DNA of 64,000 bases. Origin: ZYF759 sp046297455. Its GTDB lineage: Bacteria; Pseudomonadota; Alphaproteobacteria; Rhizobiales; Rhizobiaceae. Below, piece by piece: positions 18,081 through 26,345 of this stretch. The notes below the pieces were generated by a model that saw nothing but the letters and a program-made list of their open reading frames with translations, was not told the origin of the DNA and searched no databases. Where the stretch lies: assembly GCA_046297455.1 (NCBI GenBank), contig JBKBIT010000003.1:1-64000 (forward strand), in the 5' to 3' direction. The first letter of the stretch is position 1. Every line of letters starts with the position of its first letter. A program made the translations under genes and the position numbers.

Positions 18081-18527
18081 ATGTCAAAGGAGCCGCCTGT
18101 CGATCTTGCCACGACGCTGCATGTGCGCGACACCTGCCTGTGTTTTGCGGTGCGCCGTGCAGCGCGGGCACTGTCTCGCCGCTTCGACGAAGCGTTTCGC
18201 CCGCTCGGCATCACCAACGGGCAGTTCTCAATGATGATGTCGCTGAACCGACCCGACAGTCCGCGAATGTCGGATATCGCGGAATTCCTTGTGATGGACC
18301 GCACGACACTGACGGCGGCGCTGAAACCACTCGAAAAGGCAGGACTGGTTTCAGTGCGTCCTGACGAGAAGGACCGTCGAAACCGGCGCCTTTCACTGAC
18401 GGAAGAGGGCAGGGCGCTTCTCGCACGCGCGGTGCCCATCTGGCGCACAGAGCACGAGGCGGTCGACCGGCTGGTATCGGCGAGCGATCCGCAAGGATTT
18501 CGGGCGGATCTCGAAGCGTTGTCCTAG
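18081..18527 (+). CDS. MarR-family transcriptional regulator
   Basis: 148 aa with the MarR winged helix: recognition helix region MSDIAEFLVMDRTTLTAALKPLEKAG and wing VRPDEKDRRNRRLSLTEEG. MarR proteins are dimeric repressors released by small phenolic or oxidised ligands. It is divergent from the BNR/MoaD pair with a perfect palindrome in between, so regulation of that pair and of itself is a reasonable inference. A Cys pair near the N-terminus (DTCLCFAVRR) could allow redox sensing, which is speculative. Confidence 0.9.
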   Translation: MSKEPPVDLATTLHVRDTCLCFAVRRAARALSRRFDEAFRPLGITNGQFSMMMSLNRPDSPRMSDIAEFLVMDRTTLTAALKPLEKAGLVSVRPDEKDRRNRRLSLTEEGRALLARAVPIWRTEHEAVDRLVSASDPQGFRADLEALS

Positions 18528-18536
18528 GCGTCCTAC

Positions 18537-20453
18537 TCAGCCGGCTTTCCGCTCTTCTTGCTCGTCAGACATAACGTCATTGAGCATGGACGGGCGTCCA
18601 AAGAAGAAGCCCTGGAACTGGTCGCAACCTTCCAGGGTCAGCAGATCCGCCTGGGCTTCGGTTTCGACGCCCTCTGCAAGTACGGGGATAGCAAGGCTCT
18701 TTCCAAGCGCCAGGATTGCTCGAACGAAGGCGCGCGATTGCCTGTCGACCTCCAGGTCACGCACAAAGCTGCGGTCGAGCTTGATCTTGTCAAAGGGAAA
18801 GGACCGCAGGGTTTCCAGCGAGGAATACCCGGTCCCGAAATCATCCATGGCTATTGTCACGCCCATGGCCTTGATCTGACGAAGGATGTGAAGCGCCCGC
18901 TGCTTGTCGGCGATGATCGCGGATTCGGTGACTTCCAGTTCGAGACGGCCAGGCGGAAGCCCCGTCGCCAGAAGAATTTCCTTGAGCCGGGTGACCAGGT
19001 TCAGGTTCGTCAGTTGCAGTGGTGACAGGTTAACGGCGATCTTCTCCTGGACGTGCCAAGCGGCTGCCGCCGCGCATGCTTTTTCCAATACCCACTCGCC
19101 AAGCGCAGATATCGCCCCACATTCCTCGGCTATCGGAATGAAGATCGCCGGCGGAACCATGCCACGTGTCGGATGACGCCAGCGCAGAAGAACCTCGTAT
19201 CCGGTTGGTCGATGGTCGGCTGCCGCTCTTTGAACCTGGAAATTCAGGAAGAACTGTTCTTCCTTCAGCCCGGTCCAGATGTCCTTGGCAAGAAGCCTGC
19301 GGTCTCGCTCTGCCTCGTCCATCGAGGCTTCGTAGTAGCAGACCCGCTCATCGAGCGCTTCCTTGGCGCGATACATCGCCATGTCGGCGTTGTTCAACAG
19401 CTTATCGGAGTCGCGAGCGTCGAGCGGAAAGATTGCAACGCCCAGGCTGGCGCCTGGGGTCAGTTCCCCGACCTCCAGCGGCATGGTTTCGCACAGAGCT
19501 GTCTCCAGCCTCTGTATGAAGTCCTGCAGGGCTTCGGTAGACTTGTAGGGCTTCATTGCAACGAACTCGTCGCCGCCGAAGCGACCTATCATTTCGCCAG
19601 CTTCGAGCCGGCTACGGATACGGTCCGAGAGCACGCAGAGCACCTGGTCGCCAATGGAGTGGCCGAAGGTGTCATTGATTTCCTTGAAGCGGTCCAGGTC
19701 GATCGCCGCAACCGCAACCTGCTCGCCTTTGCGTTCGGCTTCGGCGAGGTTTATGTCGAGTTCCTCTCGGAACTTCTTGCGATTTGGCAGGCCGGTCAAA
19801 GTATCATGTCGGGCCAGATGCCGGATCCGGTCCTCGGCGGTCTTTTGTTCCGTGCGGTCGCGCGTGATTTTGGCAAAACCGATGTGGCTGCCATGATCGT
19901 CATGAATGGGGTCGATGACAACCTGAGCCCAGAAGCGGGTTCCGTCCTTCCTTGTTCTCCAGCCTTCCGCTTCGAAACTGCCGTCGGCAAGAGCACGCGC
20001 GAGTGCTTGCTGTGGCGCGCCCGCATTGCGATCTTCTTCCAGGTAGAACGTTGAGACATGCGCGCCGATGATTTCGGCCGCTTCATAACCCTTGAAGCGC
20101 ATGGCGCCCTTGTTCCAACTCATGACGAGACCCTGAGGATCGATCATGTAGATTGCATAGTCGGAGACGCCTTCGACCATTCGTTCGAAGAAATGGTTCT
20201 TTTCCCTGTGTTCGTCGAACAACGTTGCGCGGCGATCATGCTGAAGCCCGAGAACAAAGAACACCGCGCCCAAGACGAACGGTGCCATCAGAATGATCAT
20301 GTGCAGTGGGTTTTCCACGAGTATAGTGGACAGAGGTGCCCATTGGCCGCGGAGCCAAAAAATGTCGATAGCAAGCGCAGTTGCGGGAAAGCAGGCACCG
20401 AAGAGAACGCCGAAAACGCCGTAAATCCCTCGATTCCGCGTGCATTCGGTCAT
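18537..20453 (-). CDS. Membrane PAS-GGDEF-EAL cyclic-di-GMP turnover protein
   Basis: 638 aa from the ATG at 20453 preceded by GGGAGGAGAGG. Two TM helices (~11-31, 51-70), a PAS domain (~90-205), GGDEF (~210-375) and EAL (~385-630). The cyclase signature RFGGDEF is intact (GGDEF at 293-297), but no RxxD inhibitory site is seen ahead of it (RLEA at 282-285). The EAL signature reads EVL at 420-422; the other phosphodiesterase residues (NLSPLQL, ESA, DDFGTGYSS, LAEGVET) are kept. It probably makes and/or degrades c-di-GMP in response to a PAS signal; the balance cannot be told from sequence. Confidence 0.93.
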   Translation of the reverse strand: MTECTRNRGIYGVFGVLFGACFPATALAIDIFWLRGQWAPLSTILVENPLHMIILMAPFVLGAVFFVLGLQHDRRATLFDEHREKNHFFERMVEGVSDYAIYMIDPQGLVMSWNKGAMRFKGYEAAEIIGAHVSTFYLEEDRNAGAPQQALARALADGSFEAEGWRTRKDGTRFWAQVVIDPIHDDHGSHIGFAKITRDRTEQKTAEDRIRHLARHDTLTGLPNRKKFREELDINLAEAERKGEQVAVAAIDLDRFKEINDTFGHSIGDQVLCVLSDRIRSRLEAGEMIGRFGGDEFVAMKPYKSTEALQDFIQRLETALCETMPLEVGELTPGASLGVAIFPLDARDSDKLLNNADMAMYRAKEALDERVCYYEASMDEAERDRRLLAKDIWTGLKEEQFFLNFQVQRAAADHRPTGYEVLLRWRHPTRGMVPPAIFIPIAEECGAISALGEWVLEKACAAAAAWHVQEKIAVNLSPLQLTNLNLVTRLKEILLATGLPPGRLELEVTESAIIADKQRALHILRQIKAMGVTIAMDDFGTGYSSLETLRSFPFDKIKLDRSFVRDLEVDRQSRAFVRAILALGKSLAIPVLAEGVETEAQADLLTLEGCDQFQGFFFGRPSMLNDVMSDEQEERKAG

Positions 20454-20794
20454 GTGGACCTCTCCTCCCCGATCCGGCAAATCCGCTGCCCCTGCAGGCG
20501 CCGCCCGCCTCGAATTTGCCAGCTGGCAGCTATCTGCAACTGCCGGAGACTCCGAGGCGCTCCAGTGCAATATGCACCAATCCGCCGGATATTGGTGGCC
20601 CGGAAGAATTGGTTCACTGACCTGATTTCTAGGTATTAGAAATGACTACAAAGTAATTGAATCGGACTTGCGTGGTGGAAGCTTAATGCTGGGTTACCGT
20701 GACGCCTTTGCCGTCGACGTCGTGTTTTTTGACAGTGTCTAGAATTGCAGTGAAACTGATCATCGCGAGGCGCAGAAAGCGCTTGCCCGGGGGA
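20454..20794. other. Divergent intergenic region with an inverted repeat
   Basis: About 340 bp holding the promoters of the GGDEF-EAL and amine oxidase genes. An AT-rich perfect inverted repeat ATTTCTA-N5-TAGAAAT lies at 20625-20643, a possible operator. No small gene or RNA was recognised. Confidence 0.4.
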
Positions 20795-22144
20795 ATGATG
20801 AAGCAGCACATGGACCGGCGACTGCTGCTGCAGGGATTAGGAGCCGCTGGGGCAATGCCATTTGTTTCCGGTGGGCTTGCCGCGAAGCCGGTCCGTAGCA
20901 CGCTTGTCGTTGGAGCCGGCATCGCCGGGCTTGCCGCCGCGCGGGTGCTCCACGACGCCGGTCATAGCGTCACGGTCATCGAAGCGCGTGCGCGGATCGG
21001 CGGGCGAATAGATACCTCTCGGCTTTGGCACAATCTGCCTCTCGATCTGGGCGCAAGCTGGATCCATGGGGAAAGGGGAAACCCATTGGTCGCTCTCGCA
21101 CGATCGGCGGGGGCACGTACCGTGGCCACGAGCTTCGACGAGGCAATATTGCTGGGGCCTGAGGGCCAGACGGCAGACCCGGACCTTAGGCCGGCGGAAA
21201 CCATCCTCAGGCGGGCGCTGGCGGCCAGCGAAAGGCTGGACCGGGATGTCTCGGTGCTGCAAGCTCTGGAGGCATCTGCCGAATGGCGGCGAGCAACATC
21301 TGACGAACGCCGCCTCGTCATGTATCTGGTAAACAGTTCGCTCGAACATGAATATGGCAGTCCCGCGCGCTTGCTGTCGGCGTGGTACGGGGACGAGGGC
21401 GCGGCTTTTGGTGGGGCGGATCTGCTCTTCCCGAACGGATTCGATCAGATCACGTCCCATCTTGCTCAAGGGCTCGATGTCCGACTGGCGGCCGAGGCGG
21501 TGGAAATCGAACCGGGTCGGGTGATACTCAAGGACGGTCAGCGAATTGCGGCCGAGCGCGTGATCTGCACGCTGCCCCTTGGTGTGCTGCAATCCGGCCG
21601 CGTCCGCTTCTCGAGTCCACTCACCCCTGCGCGCCGCGCGGCAATCGACACGCTTCGGATGGGGCTTCTGAACAAATGCTGGCTTCGGTTCGATCGGGTT
21701 GCCTGGCCCGATGATGTCGACTGGATCGGCTGGCTTGGACCGCAGCCGGGATACTGGGCCGAGTGGGTGTCTCTGGCCCGCACGTTGAAATCGCCCACAC
21801 TGGTAGGCTTCAATGCGGCCGACCCTGCTGTCGAGATCGAGCGGCTGAGCGATCGCGATACCGCTGCTGCTGCCCACGATTCGCTGCGCACCATGTTCGG
21901 TTCCGGTTTTCCTGCCCCCGTGGCTGCTCAGGTCACTCGCTGGGGCCAGGATCGTTTCAGCGAGGGAAGCTACAGTTTCAACGCCGTGGGCAGTACGCCA
22001 GCGACAAGGCAGGCTCTGGCCGGGACGGATTGGGATGGGCAATTGTGGTTTGCCGGCGAGGCTGCGTCGACCAATCATTTCGGCACGGTGCACGGCGCAC
22101 TGCTGTCAGGACAACACGTTGCAAGCCAATTGCTTGCAGGGTAG
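20795..22144 (+). CDS. Flavin-containing amine oxidase, probably Tat-exported
   Basis: 449 aa from ATG 20795 (GGGGGA upstream; ATG codons at 20798 and 20810 are alternatives). A twin-Arg signal MDRRLLLQGLGAAGA precedes the FAD motif GAGIAG (40-45). It has the amine-oxidase hallmarks GGRIDT and DLGASWIHG near the N-terminus and LWFAGEAASTNHFGTVHGALLSG at the C-terminus. Known family: monoamine, polyamine (spermine/spermidine) and tryptophan-2-monooxygenase-type oxidases producing an aldehyde or amide and H2O2. Substrate is unknown; the acidic stretch and GERGNP block resemble polyamine oxidases. No linked transporter. Confidence 0.88.
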   Translation: MMKQHMDRRLLLQGLGAAGAMPFVSGGLAAKPVRSTLVVGAGIAGLAAARVLHDAGHSVTVIEARARIGGRIDTSRLWHNLPLDLGASWIHGERGNPLVALARSAGARTVATSFDEAILLGPEGQTADPDLRPAETILRRALAASERLDRDVSVLQALEASAEWRRATSDERRLVMYLVNSSLEHEYGSPARLLSAWYGDEGAAFGGADLLFPNGFDQITSHLAQGLDVRLAAEAVEIEPGRVILKDGQRIAAERVICTLPLGVLQSGRVRFSSPLTPARRAAIDTLRMGLLNKCWLRFDRVAWPDDVDWIGWLGPQPGYWAEWVSLARTLKSPTLVGFNAADPAVEIERLSDRDTAAAAHDSLRTMFGSGFPAPVAAQVTRWGQDRFSEGSYSFNAVGSTPATRQALAGTDWDGQLWFAGEAASTNHFGTVHGALLSGQHVASQLLAG

Positions 22145-22169
22145 TGAGCAGAACGCCTCGAGCACCTTC

Positions 22170-22198
22170 TTGCATAGATGGCAACGGTCCGCTATCAA
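22170..22198 (+). promoter_or_regulatory. Predicted promoter of the leu leader
   Basis: TTGCAT (22170-22175), a 17-bp spacer, TATCAA (22193-22198), then seven bases to the leader ATG. Spacing is identical to that upstream of trpL. The -35 match is weak on its own. Confidence 0.4.
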
Positions 22199-22205
22199 TC
22201 CGGCC

Positions 22206-22319
22206 ATGTTCACGCGCGCCGACATCTTTGTCGTCTCCCGCCCGGCCCTGCCGGTGGCGGTTTCGCGCGCGCTTTCCTCGCTTCTGCTCGGCCTTAGCGG
22301 CGATCGCCGGGTCCGCTGA
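22206..22319 (+). CDS. leuL: Candidate leu leader peptide (37 aa, Leu-rich end)
   Basis: An open frame of 37 codons with no Shine-Dalgarno, ending ...RALSSLLLGLSGDRRVR and stopping 133 bp before leuA. Five of the residues in the stretch ALSSLLLGL are Leu, using CTT, CTG and CTC. Downstream, AGCGG (within 22296-22301), CCGCT (at 22313-22318) and a second AGCGG (at 22348-22352) can form alternative pairings, as expected for attenuation, although no U-rich terminator was found. Leucine attenuators upstream of leuA are known in proteobacteria. The real start could be an internal GTG. Named by analogy. Confidence 0.5.
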   Translation: MFTRADIFVVSRPALPVAVSRALSSLLLGLSGDRRVR

Positions 22320-22452
22320 AGGAGCGCCCGGCGGTCGGTTTGCCGCCAGCGGCCCTTGCTCCTGACCGAAGCACATTCCTGACAAAAACAGTTGGAAGCG
22401 CCTGGCAGCCCGTGGCATGGAACCACGCGATCGGCGCGGGAGAGACGAGACG

Positions 22453-24162
22453 ATGAACGACCACGCGAAAATCGAGCGCGGCAGTCCGAAGGGCATGCCG
22501 GACGCCGCAACCAAGTACCAGCCCTATCCCTTCGTGGATCTGCCGGACCGTACCTGGCCCTCCAAACGCATCGAGACGGCACCGATCTGGTGTTCGGTCG
22601 ATCTGCGCGACGGTAACCAGGCGCTGATCGATCCGATGGGCCACGACCGCAAGGCACGCATGTTCCAACTCCTGCTCGACATGGGCTTCAAGGAGATCGA
22701 GATCGGGTTTCCGTCGGCCTCCCAGACCGATTTCGATTTCGCCCGTTGGGCGATCGAGGAAGCTGGTGTTCCCGATGACGTGTCGTTGCAGGTGCTGGTC
22801 CAATGCCGACCGGAGCTGATCAACCGTACCTTCGAGGCACTGCAGGGCGCCACACATCCGATCGTGCATTTCTACAACTCGACGTCGGAACTGCAGCGGC
22901 GGGTCGTGTTCGAGAAGGATGTCGCGGGTATCAAGCGGATCGCGACCGATGCGGCGAAGATGATCACCGATATGGCGGCCAAGGCTGGTGGCGGGTTCCG
23001 CTTCGAATATTCGCCGGAGAGCTTCACCGGCACCGAGCTCGAGGTGGCGCTGGAGATCTGCAACGCGGTGACGGAAATCATCGACCCGACGCCTGAAAAC
23101 CGGCTGATCCTCAACCTGCCGGCAACGGTGGAGATGTCGACGCCCAACATCCATGCTGACCAGATCGAATGGATGCACCGCAATCTCGACCGGCGCGAAT
23201 CGATCATTCTGTCGCTGCATCCGCACAATGACCGTGGCACCGGCATTGCGGCGACCGAGCTCGGCCTAATGGCGGGCGCGGACCGTGTCGAGGGTACCTT
23301 GTTCGGCAATGGCGAGCGCACTGGCAATGTCGATATCGTGACGCTGGCACTCAACATGTACACGCAAGGCGTCGACCCGATGCTCGACTGTTCGGACATC
23401 AACCGGATGAAGGACGTGTTCGAATATTCGAACCAGATGCCGATCCCCGAGCGGCACCCCTATGTGGGCGAGCTTGTCTACACGGCGTTCTCCGGCTCGC
23501 ACCAGGACGCGATCAACAAGGGCATGAAAGCCTATCGCAAGGCCAACAAGGAGCTCTGGGAAGTGCCCTATCTGCCGATCGACCCGGCGGATGTAGGCCG
23601 CACCTACGAGGCGATCATTCGCATCAACTCGCAGTCTGGAAAGGGCGGCATCGCCTATGTGATGCAGGCCGATTACGGGCTCAACCTGCCGCGCAACCTG
23701 CAGATCGAGTTCAGCCAGGACATCCAGGCCATTACCGACACGGAAGGCAAGGAACTGCCGGCAAGCCGTATCCACCAGCGGTTCATGGAGCTCTATGTCG
23801 ACCAGCCCACTGCGCGGCTGAAATTTGTCGATCATCACACCTTCCCCGATACGGAGAAGAAGGGACGGCGCGTGGTCGAGGCGGTGATCGTGGACAATGG
23901 CCAGGAAGTGACGATAACCGGGTCGGGTACCGGTCCGATCGACGGCTTCGTCGATGCGCTGTCGCGGCATCTGGGGCTGGAAATGAGCGTGCTCGACTAT
24001 TCCGAGCATTCCATGCAGCACGGATCGGACGCGGCCGCGATCTGCTACATGGAGATGCAGCATCCAGGCGGAAAGCTGTTCGGGGCGGGCATCAACACCA
24101 ATATCGTGGCGGCTTCGCTTGAGGCGGTGGTATCTGCGGCCAACAGGATCGTAGGACGCTGA
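22453..24162 (+). CDS. leuA: 2-isopropylmalate synthase (long form)
   Basis: 569 aa from the ATG preceded by GGGAGAG. Condenses acetyl-CoA with 2-oxoisovalerate, first committed step of leucine synthesis. Seen: the catalytic/metal motif SVDLRDGNQAL, GFPSASQTDFDF, metal ligands in SLHPHNDRGTG, and GNGERTGNVD. A C-terminal LeuA dimer regulatory domain (~440-569) carries leucine feedback. The sequence is of the LeuA2 class found in rhizobia and actinobacteria rather than the E. coli class. A GC stem (24171-24189) follows the stop but lacks a T run. Probably under attenuation from the upstream leader. Confidence 0.96.
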   Translation: MNDHAKIERGSPKGMPDAATKYQPYPFVDLPDRTWPSKRIETAPIWCSVDLRDGNQALIDPMGHDRKARMFQLLLDMGFKEIEIGFPSASQTDFDFARWAIEEAGVPDDVSLQVLVQCRPELINRTFEALQGATHPIVHFYNSTSELQRRVVFEKDVAGIKRIATDAAKMITDMAAKAGGGFRFEYSPESFTGTELEVALEICNAVTEIIDPTPENRLILNLPATVEMSTPNIHADQIEWMHRNLDRRESIILSLHPHNDRGTGIAATELGLMAGADRVEGTLFGNGERTGNVDIVTLALNMYTQGVDPMLDCSDINRMKDVFEYSNQMPIPERHPYVGELVYTAFSGSHQDAINKGMKAYRKANKELWEVPYLPIDPADVGRTYEAIIRINSQSGKGGIAYVMQADYGLNLPRNLQIEFSQDIQAITDTEGKELPASRIHQRFMELYVDQPTARLKFVDHHTFPDTEKKGRRVVEAVIVDNGQEVTITGSGTGPIDGFVDALSRHLGLEMSVLDYSEHSMQHGSDAAAICYMEMQHPGGKLFGAGINTNIVAASLEAVVSAANRIVGR

Positions 24163-24241
24163 CGGCGTGGGGCGGGCCAGAGGCCCGCCTGATCGCCTGC
24201 GGACAAAGGGCGATGCGGCGTGATTTTGCCACCTTGGCGTG

Positions 24242-24257
24242 TTAACGGTCTTCTAAC
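24242..24257 (+). promoter_or_regulatory. CtrA-like box upstream of small membrane protein gene
   Basis: TTAA-N7-CTAAC differs by one base from the alphaproteobacterial CtrA consensus TTAA-N7-TTAAC and lies 28 bp before the ATG at 24285. One such match is not proof. Confidence 0.3.
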
Positions 24258-24284
24258 CATACCGTATTGCGCCGGAAAATCGCC

Positions 24285-24899
24285 ATGACCGACAGCGCCG
24301 AAACCAAAACTGTCTCCTTAGGCACGGACCTGAAAAAGGCTATCCGCGAGGTCAAGAACGATCTCGCCGATCGTTCCGACGTCGTGGTCGATCTCAGGGA
24401 ATTGCAGCGCACGCGGCTTGAACTCCTGGCCGAGGAACTGGCAACGGTCTTTTCGCAGGTGTCCAAAGAGGACGACCGCTTCGATTTTGCGATCTCCTCG
24501 GGTGCGCAACCGAGGCTGTGGATCGATGCGGTCGCTCATGTCGCCATGGGCCGCGACCGGCGCACTTACCGCTTCCTGCGTGACACGCGGCTTGGCCGCG
24601 TCGTGCTGGCCGAAACGCTCGACATGAAGGTCGTTGCCGAACGCGTGACGCGCTACGTCGCCGAGCGGGTTGTCGAGCGCGAGCGGATGCTGGAAGGCGA
24701 GCCGGCGCCGGTGACAATTAAAGAGGCCCAAATGCCGGTGGAAGGTGCCATGGCCGAGCCGGTGGCGCGGGCGTCGCGCATGGATGGCTTTCTGAAAGGC
24801 GTTGGCGTGCTGGCGCTGGGCCTTCTCGCCGGCGCAGCGATCGCAGCCATATTCGCTTGGGAGCGCATCATGCCACTCATCGGCGCTACTCTCCCGTAA
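24285..24899 (+). CDS. Conserved hypothetical protein with C-terminal membrane anchor
   Basis: 204 aa. I do not recognise a named domain. The charged helical N-terminal ~130 residues (DLKKAIREVKNDLADRSD, RVTRYVAERVVERER) resemble a cytoplasmic coiled or helical domain. One transmembrane helix occupies ~175-195 (VGVLALGLLAGAAIAAIF), leaving a short tail. It is followed by a convergent phosphoesterase gene overlapping by 14 bp. A possible CtrA-like box upstream would suggest cell-cycle control. Confidence 0.75.
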   Translation: MTDSAETKTVSLGTDLKKAIREVKNDLADRSDVVVDLRELQRTRLELLAEELATVFSQVSKEDDRFDFAISSGAQPRLWIDAVAHVAMGRDRRTYRFLRDTRLGRVVLAETLDMKVVAERVTRYVAERVVERERMLEGEPAPVTIKEAQMPVEGAMAEPVARASRMDGFLKGVGVLALGLLAGAAIAAIFAWERIMPLIGATLP

Positions 24900-25821
24900 C
24901 GCCGCCGCCTTCCAAATGCAGTATCTCGTGGCGGATGGTTTTGATCGCCATAGCCGGGCCCGTAGTGCCGCGCCGCGACAATTCCACCGTCCAGTCGCCC
25001 GGGCGGCCGCCGATCTCGATCAGGTTGTACTGTGCCGGCGTGCGCCCTTCCTCATGGCTCTGGCCGCCGGCCGGTACGCCTATCACTGGCACCTTCCGAG
25101 CCCCGCGCGGCGCGTCGATGGAAGCGGTCGTGGCGCGGTGGGTATGGCCGTGCAGCACGAGTTCGGCGCCGTGCTCCGCGATCATGCGCTGGAAGCGGCC
25201 GATGCCATAGAGCCGCTTGTGTGCACCTGTTGCTCCGCGGACCGGCGGATGGTGGATCATGACAACGCGGAACAGGCCCTGCCGACCTGTCTCATCCAGC
25301 ACGCGCGCGACCTTCGCCGCCTGATCATGCTCGAAAAAGCCGGCCGCCACGAAGGGCGCGGTGGCGCGTGCCGAGGAAAGTCCGATCAGGGCGATGTTGT
25401 CGCGCACGCGCAGATAGGGAAAGGTGCCGCGATGGGCCCCGAGCGGCTCGCCGTCGCCAATCATCCAGGGCGCCCAGGCGCGGCAGGCCTTGTCGAGGGC
25501 GCCGGGCACATAGGCATCGTGATTGCCCGGCACGACGGAGACGCGGTCCGGCCCAAAAGGCAGCTTTTCCAGCCAGTGGCGGGCGGCTTCAATCTCCTTG
25601 TCCAGCGCCAGATTGACCAGATCGCCGGTCAGCGCCACATGGTGGGGCGCGGCCTGGTGCATGTCGTCGACGATCGCCTCGACGATGGAGTGGTGGTAGC
25701 TGCCCCGCCGACTGCGGTGCCAGTTGATGTAGCCGGTGATGCGCTTGGAGACGAGTTCGCGGTAGGTTACATCCGGCAGCGGACCAAGATGGATGTCGGA
25801 GAAATGGGCAAGCCTGAACAT
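24886..25821 (-). CDS. Calcineurin-like metallophosphoesterase
   Basis: 311 aa. Dinuclear metal site motifs in order: FSDIHLG (residues 7-13), LTGDLVN, VPGNHDAY, MIHHPP and LHGHTHR. These are the five blocks of the calcineurin-like superfamily, closest in layout to cAMP phosphodiesterase CpdA-like and UDP-2,3-diacylglucosamine-like enzymes, but the substrate cannot be named. Cytoplasmic. It is divergent from the NUDIX gene 54 bp away. Confidence 0.88.
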   Translation of the reverse strand: MFRLAHFSDIHLGPLPDVTYRELVSKRITGYINWHRSRRGSYHHSIVEAIVDDMHQAAPHHVALTGDLVNLALDKEIEAARHWLEKLPFGPDRVSVVPGNHDAYVPGALDKACRAWAPWMIGDGEPLGAHRGTFPYLRVRDNIALIGLSSARATAPFVAAGFFEHDQAAKVARVLDETGRQGLFRVVMIHHPPVRGATGAHKRLYGIGRFQRMIAEHGAELVLHGHTHRATTASIDAPRGARKVPVIGVPAGGQSHEEGRTPAQYNLIEIGGRPGDWTVELSRRGTTGPAMAIKTIRHEILHLEGGGVTGE

Positions 25822-25875
25822 GCAAACCTTGTAGGCGAGGCGGCGCTTTCATGCCAGCCTGCGAAAGCATAGCCG

Positions 25876-26343
25876 ATGCGGCTTTCAACGCGGATCAGGA
25901 CGCGTCTGTTCCACGCCTGGTTCCTGGTCAGCCGGCCGGTCACGCTCGGCGTGCGCGCCCTGGTGCATGACCAGGCGGCCGGTACCGTTCTCCTCGTGCG
26001 CCATACCTATGTCCCGGGCTGGCAGTTTCCCGGCGGCGGCGTGGAAAAGGGCGAGACGGCAGAGACGGCGCTGTCGCGCGAACTCTTCGAGGAGGCCAAT
26101 GTCGAGATGACGGGGCCAGCGAGGCTCGTCTCGCTGCACCACAATGCCCGCGCCAGCGCGCGCGATCACGTCGCGCTCTATCTGGTGCGGGATTTTCGTA
26201 AGCTCGGCCCGAAGAGACCGGACATGGAGATCGCCGAGGCGGGATTTTTCCCGCTTGACGACTTGCCCGAAGCCACGACGCCGGCGACACGCCGGCGACT
26301 GGCGGAGGTGTTCAACAGCGAGGTCCCAGCGTCGGACTGGTAG
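25876..26343 (+). CDS. NUDIX hydrolase
   Basis: 155 aa. Nudix box at ~54-77 reads GGGVEKGETAETALS followed by RELFEEA, keeping the catalytic RExxEE core; the family's last Gly is Ala-Asn here. Hydrolyses nucleoside diphosphates linked to another moiety; the substrate is unknown. It begins with a basic N-terminus and converges on the GST-like gene with a 2 bp gap. Confidence 0.88.
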   Translation: MRLSTRIRTRLFHAWFLVSRPVTLGVRALVHDQAAGTVLLVRHTYVPGWQFPGGGVEKGETAETALSRELFEEANVEMTGPARLVSLHHNARASARDHVALYLVRDFRKLGPKRPDMEIAEAGFFPLDDLPEATTPATRRRLAEVFNSEVPASDW

Positions 26344-26345
26344 CC

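Noticed and set aside
24171..24189. GC-rich hairpin after leuA as a terminator
   Set aside because: The stem is perfect but no T run follows, so it is not called as an intrinsic terminator.
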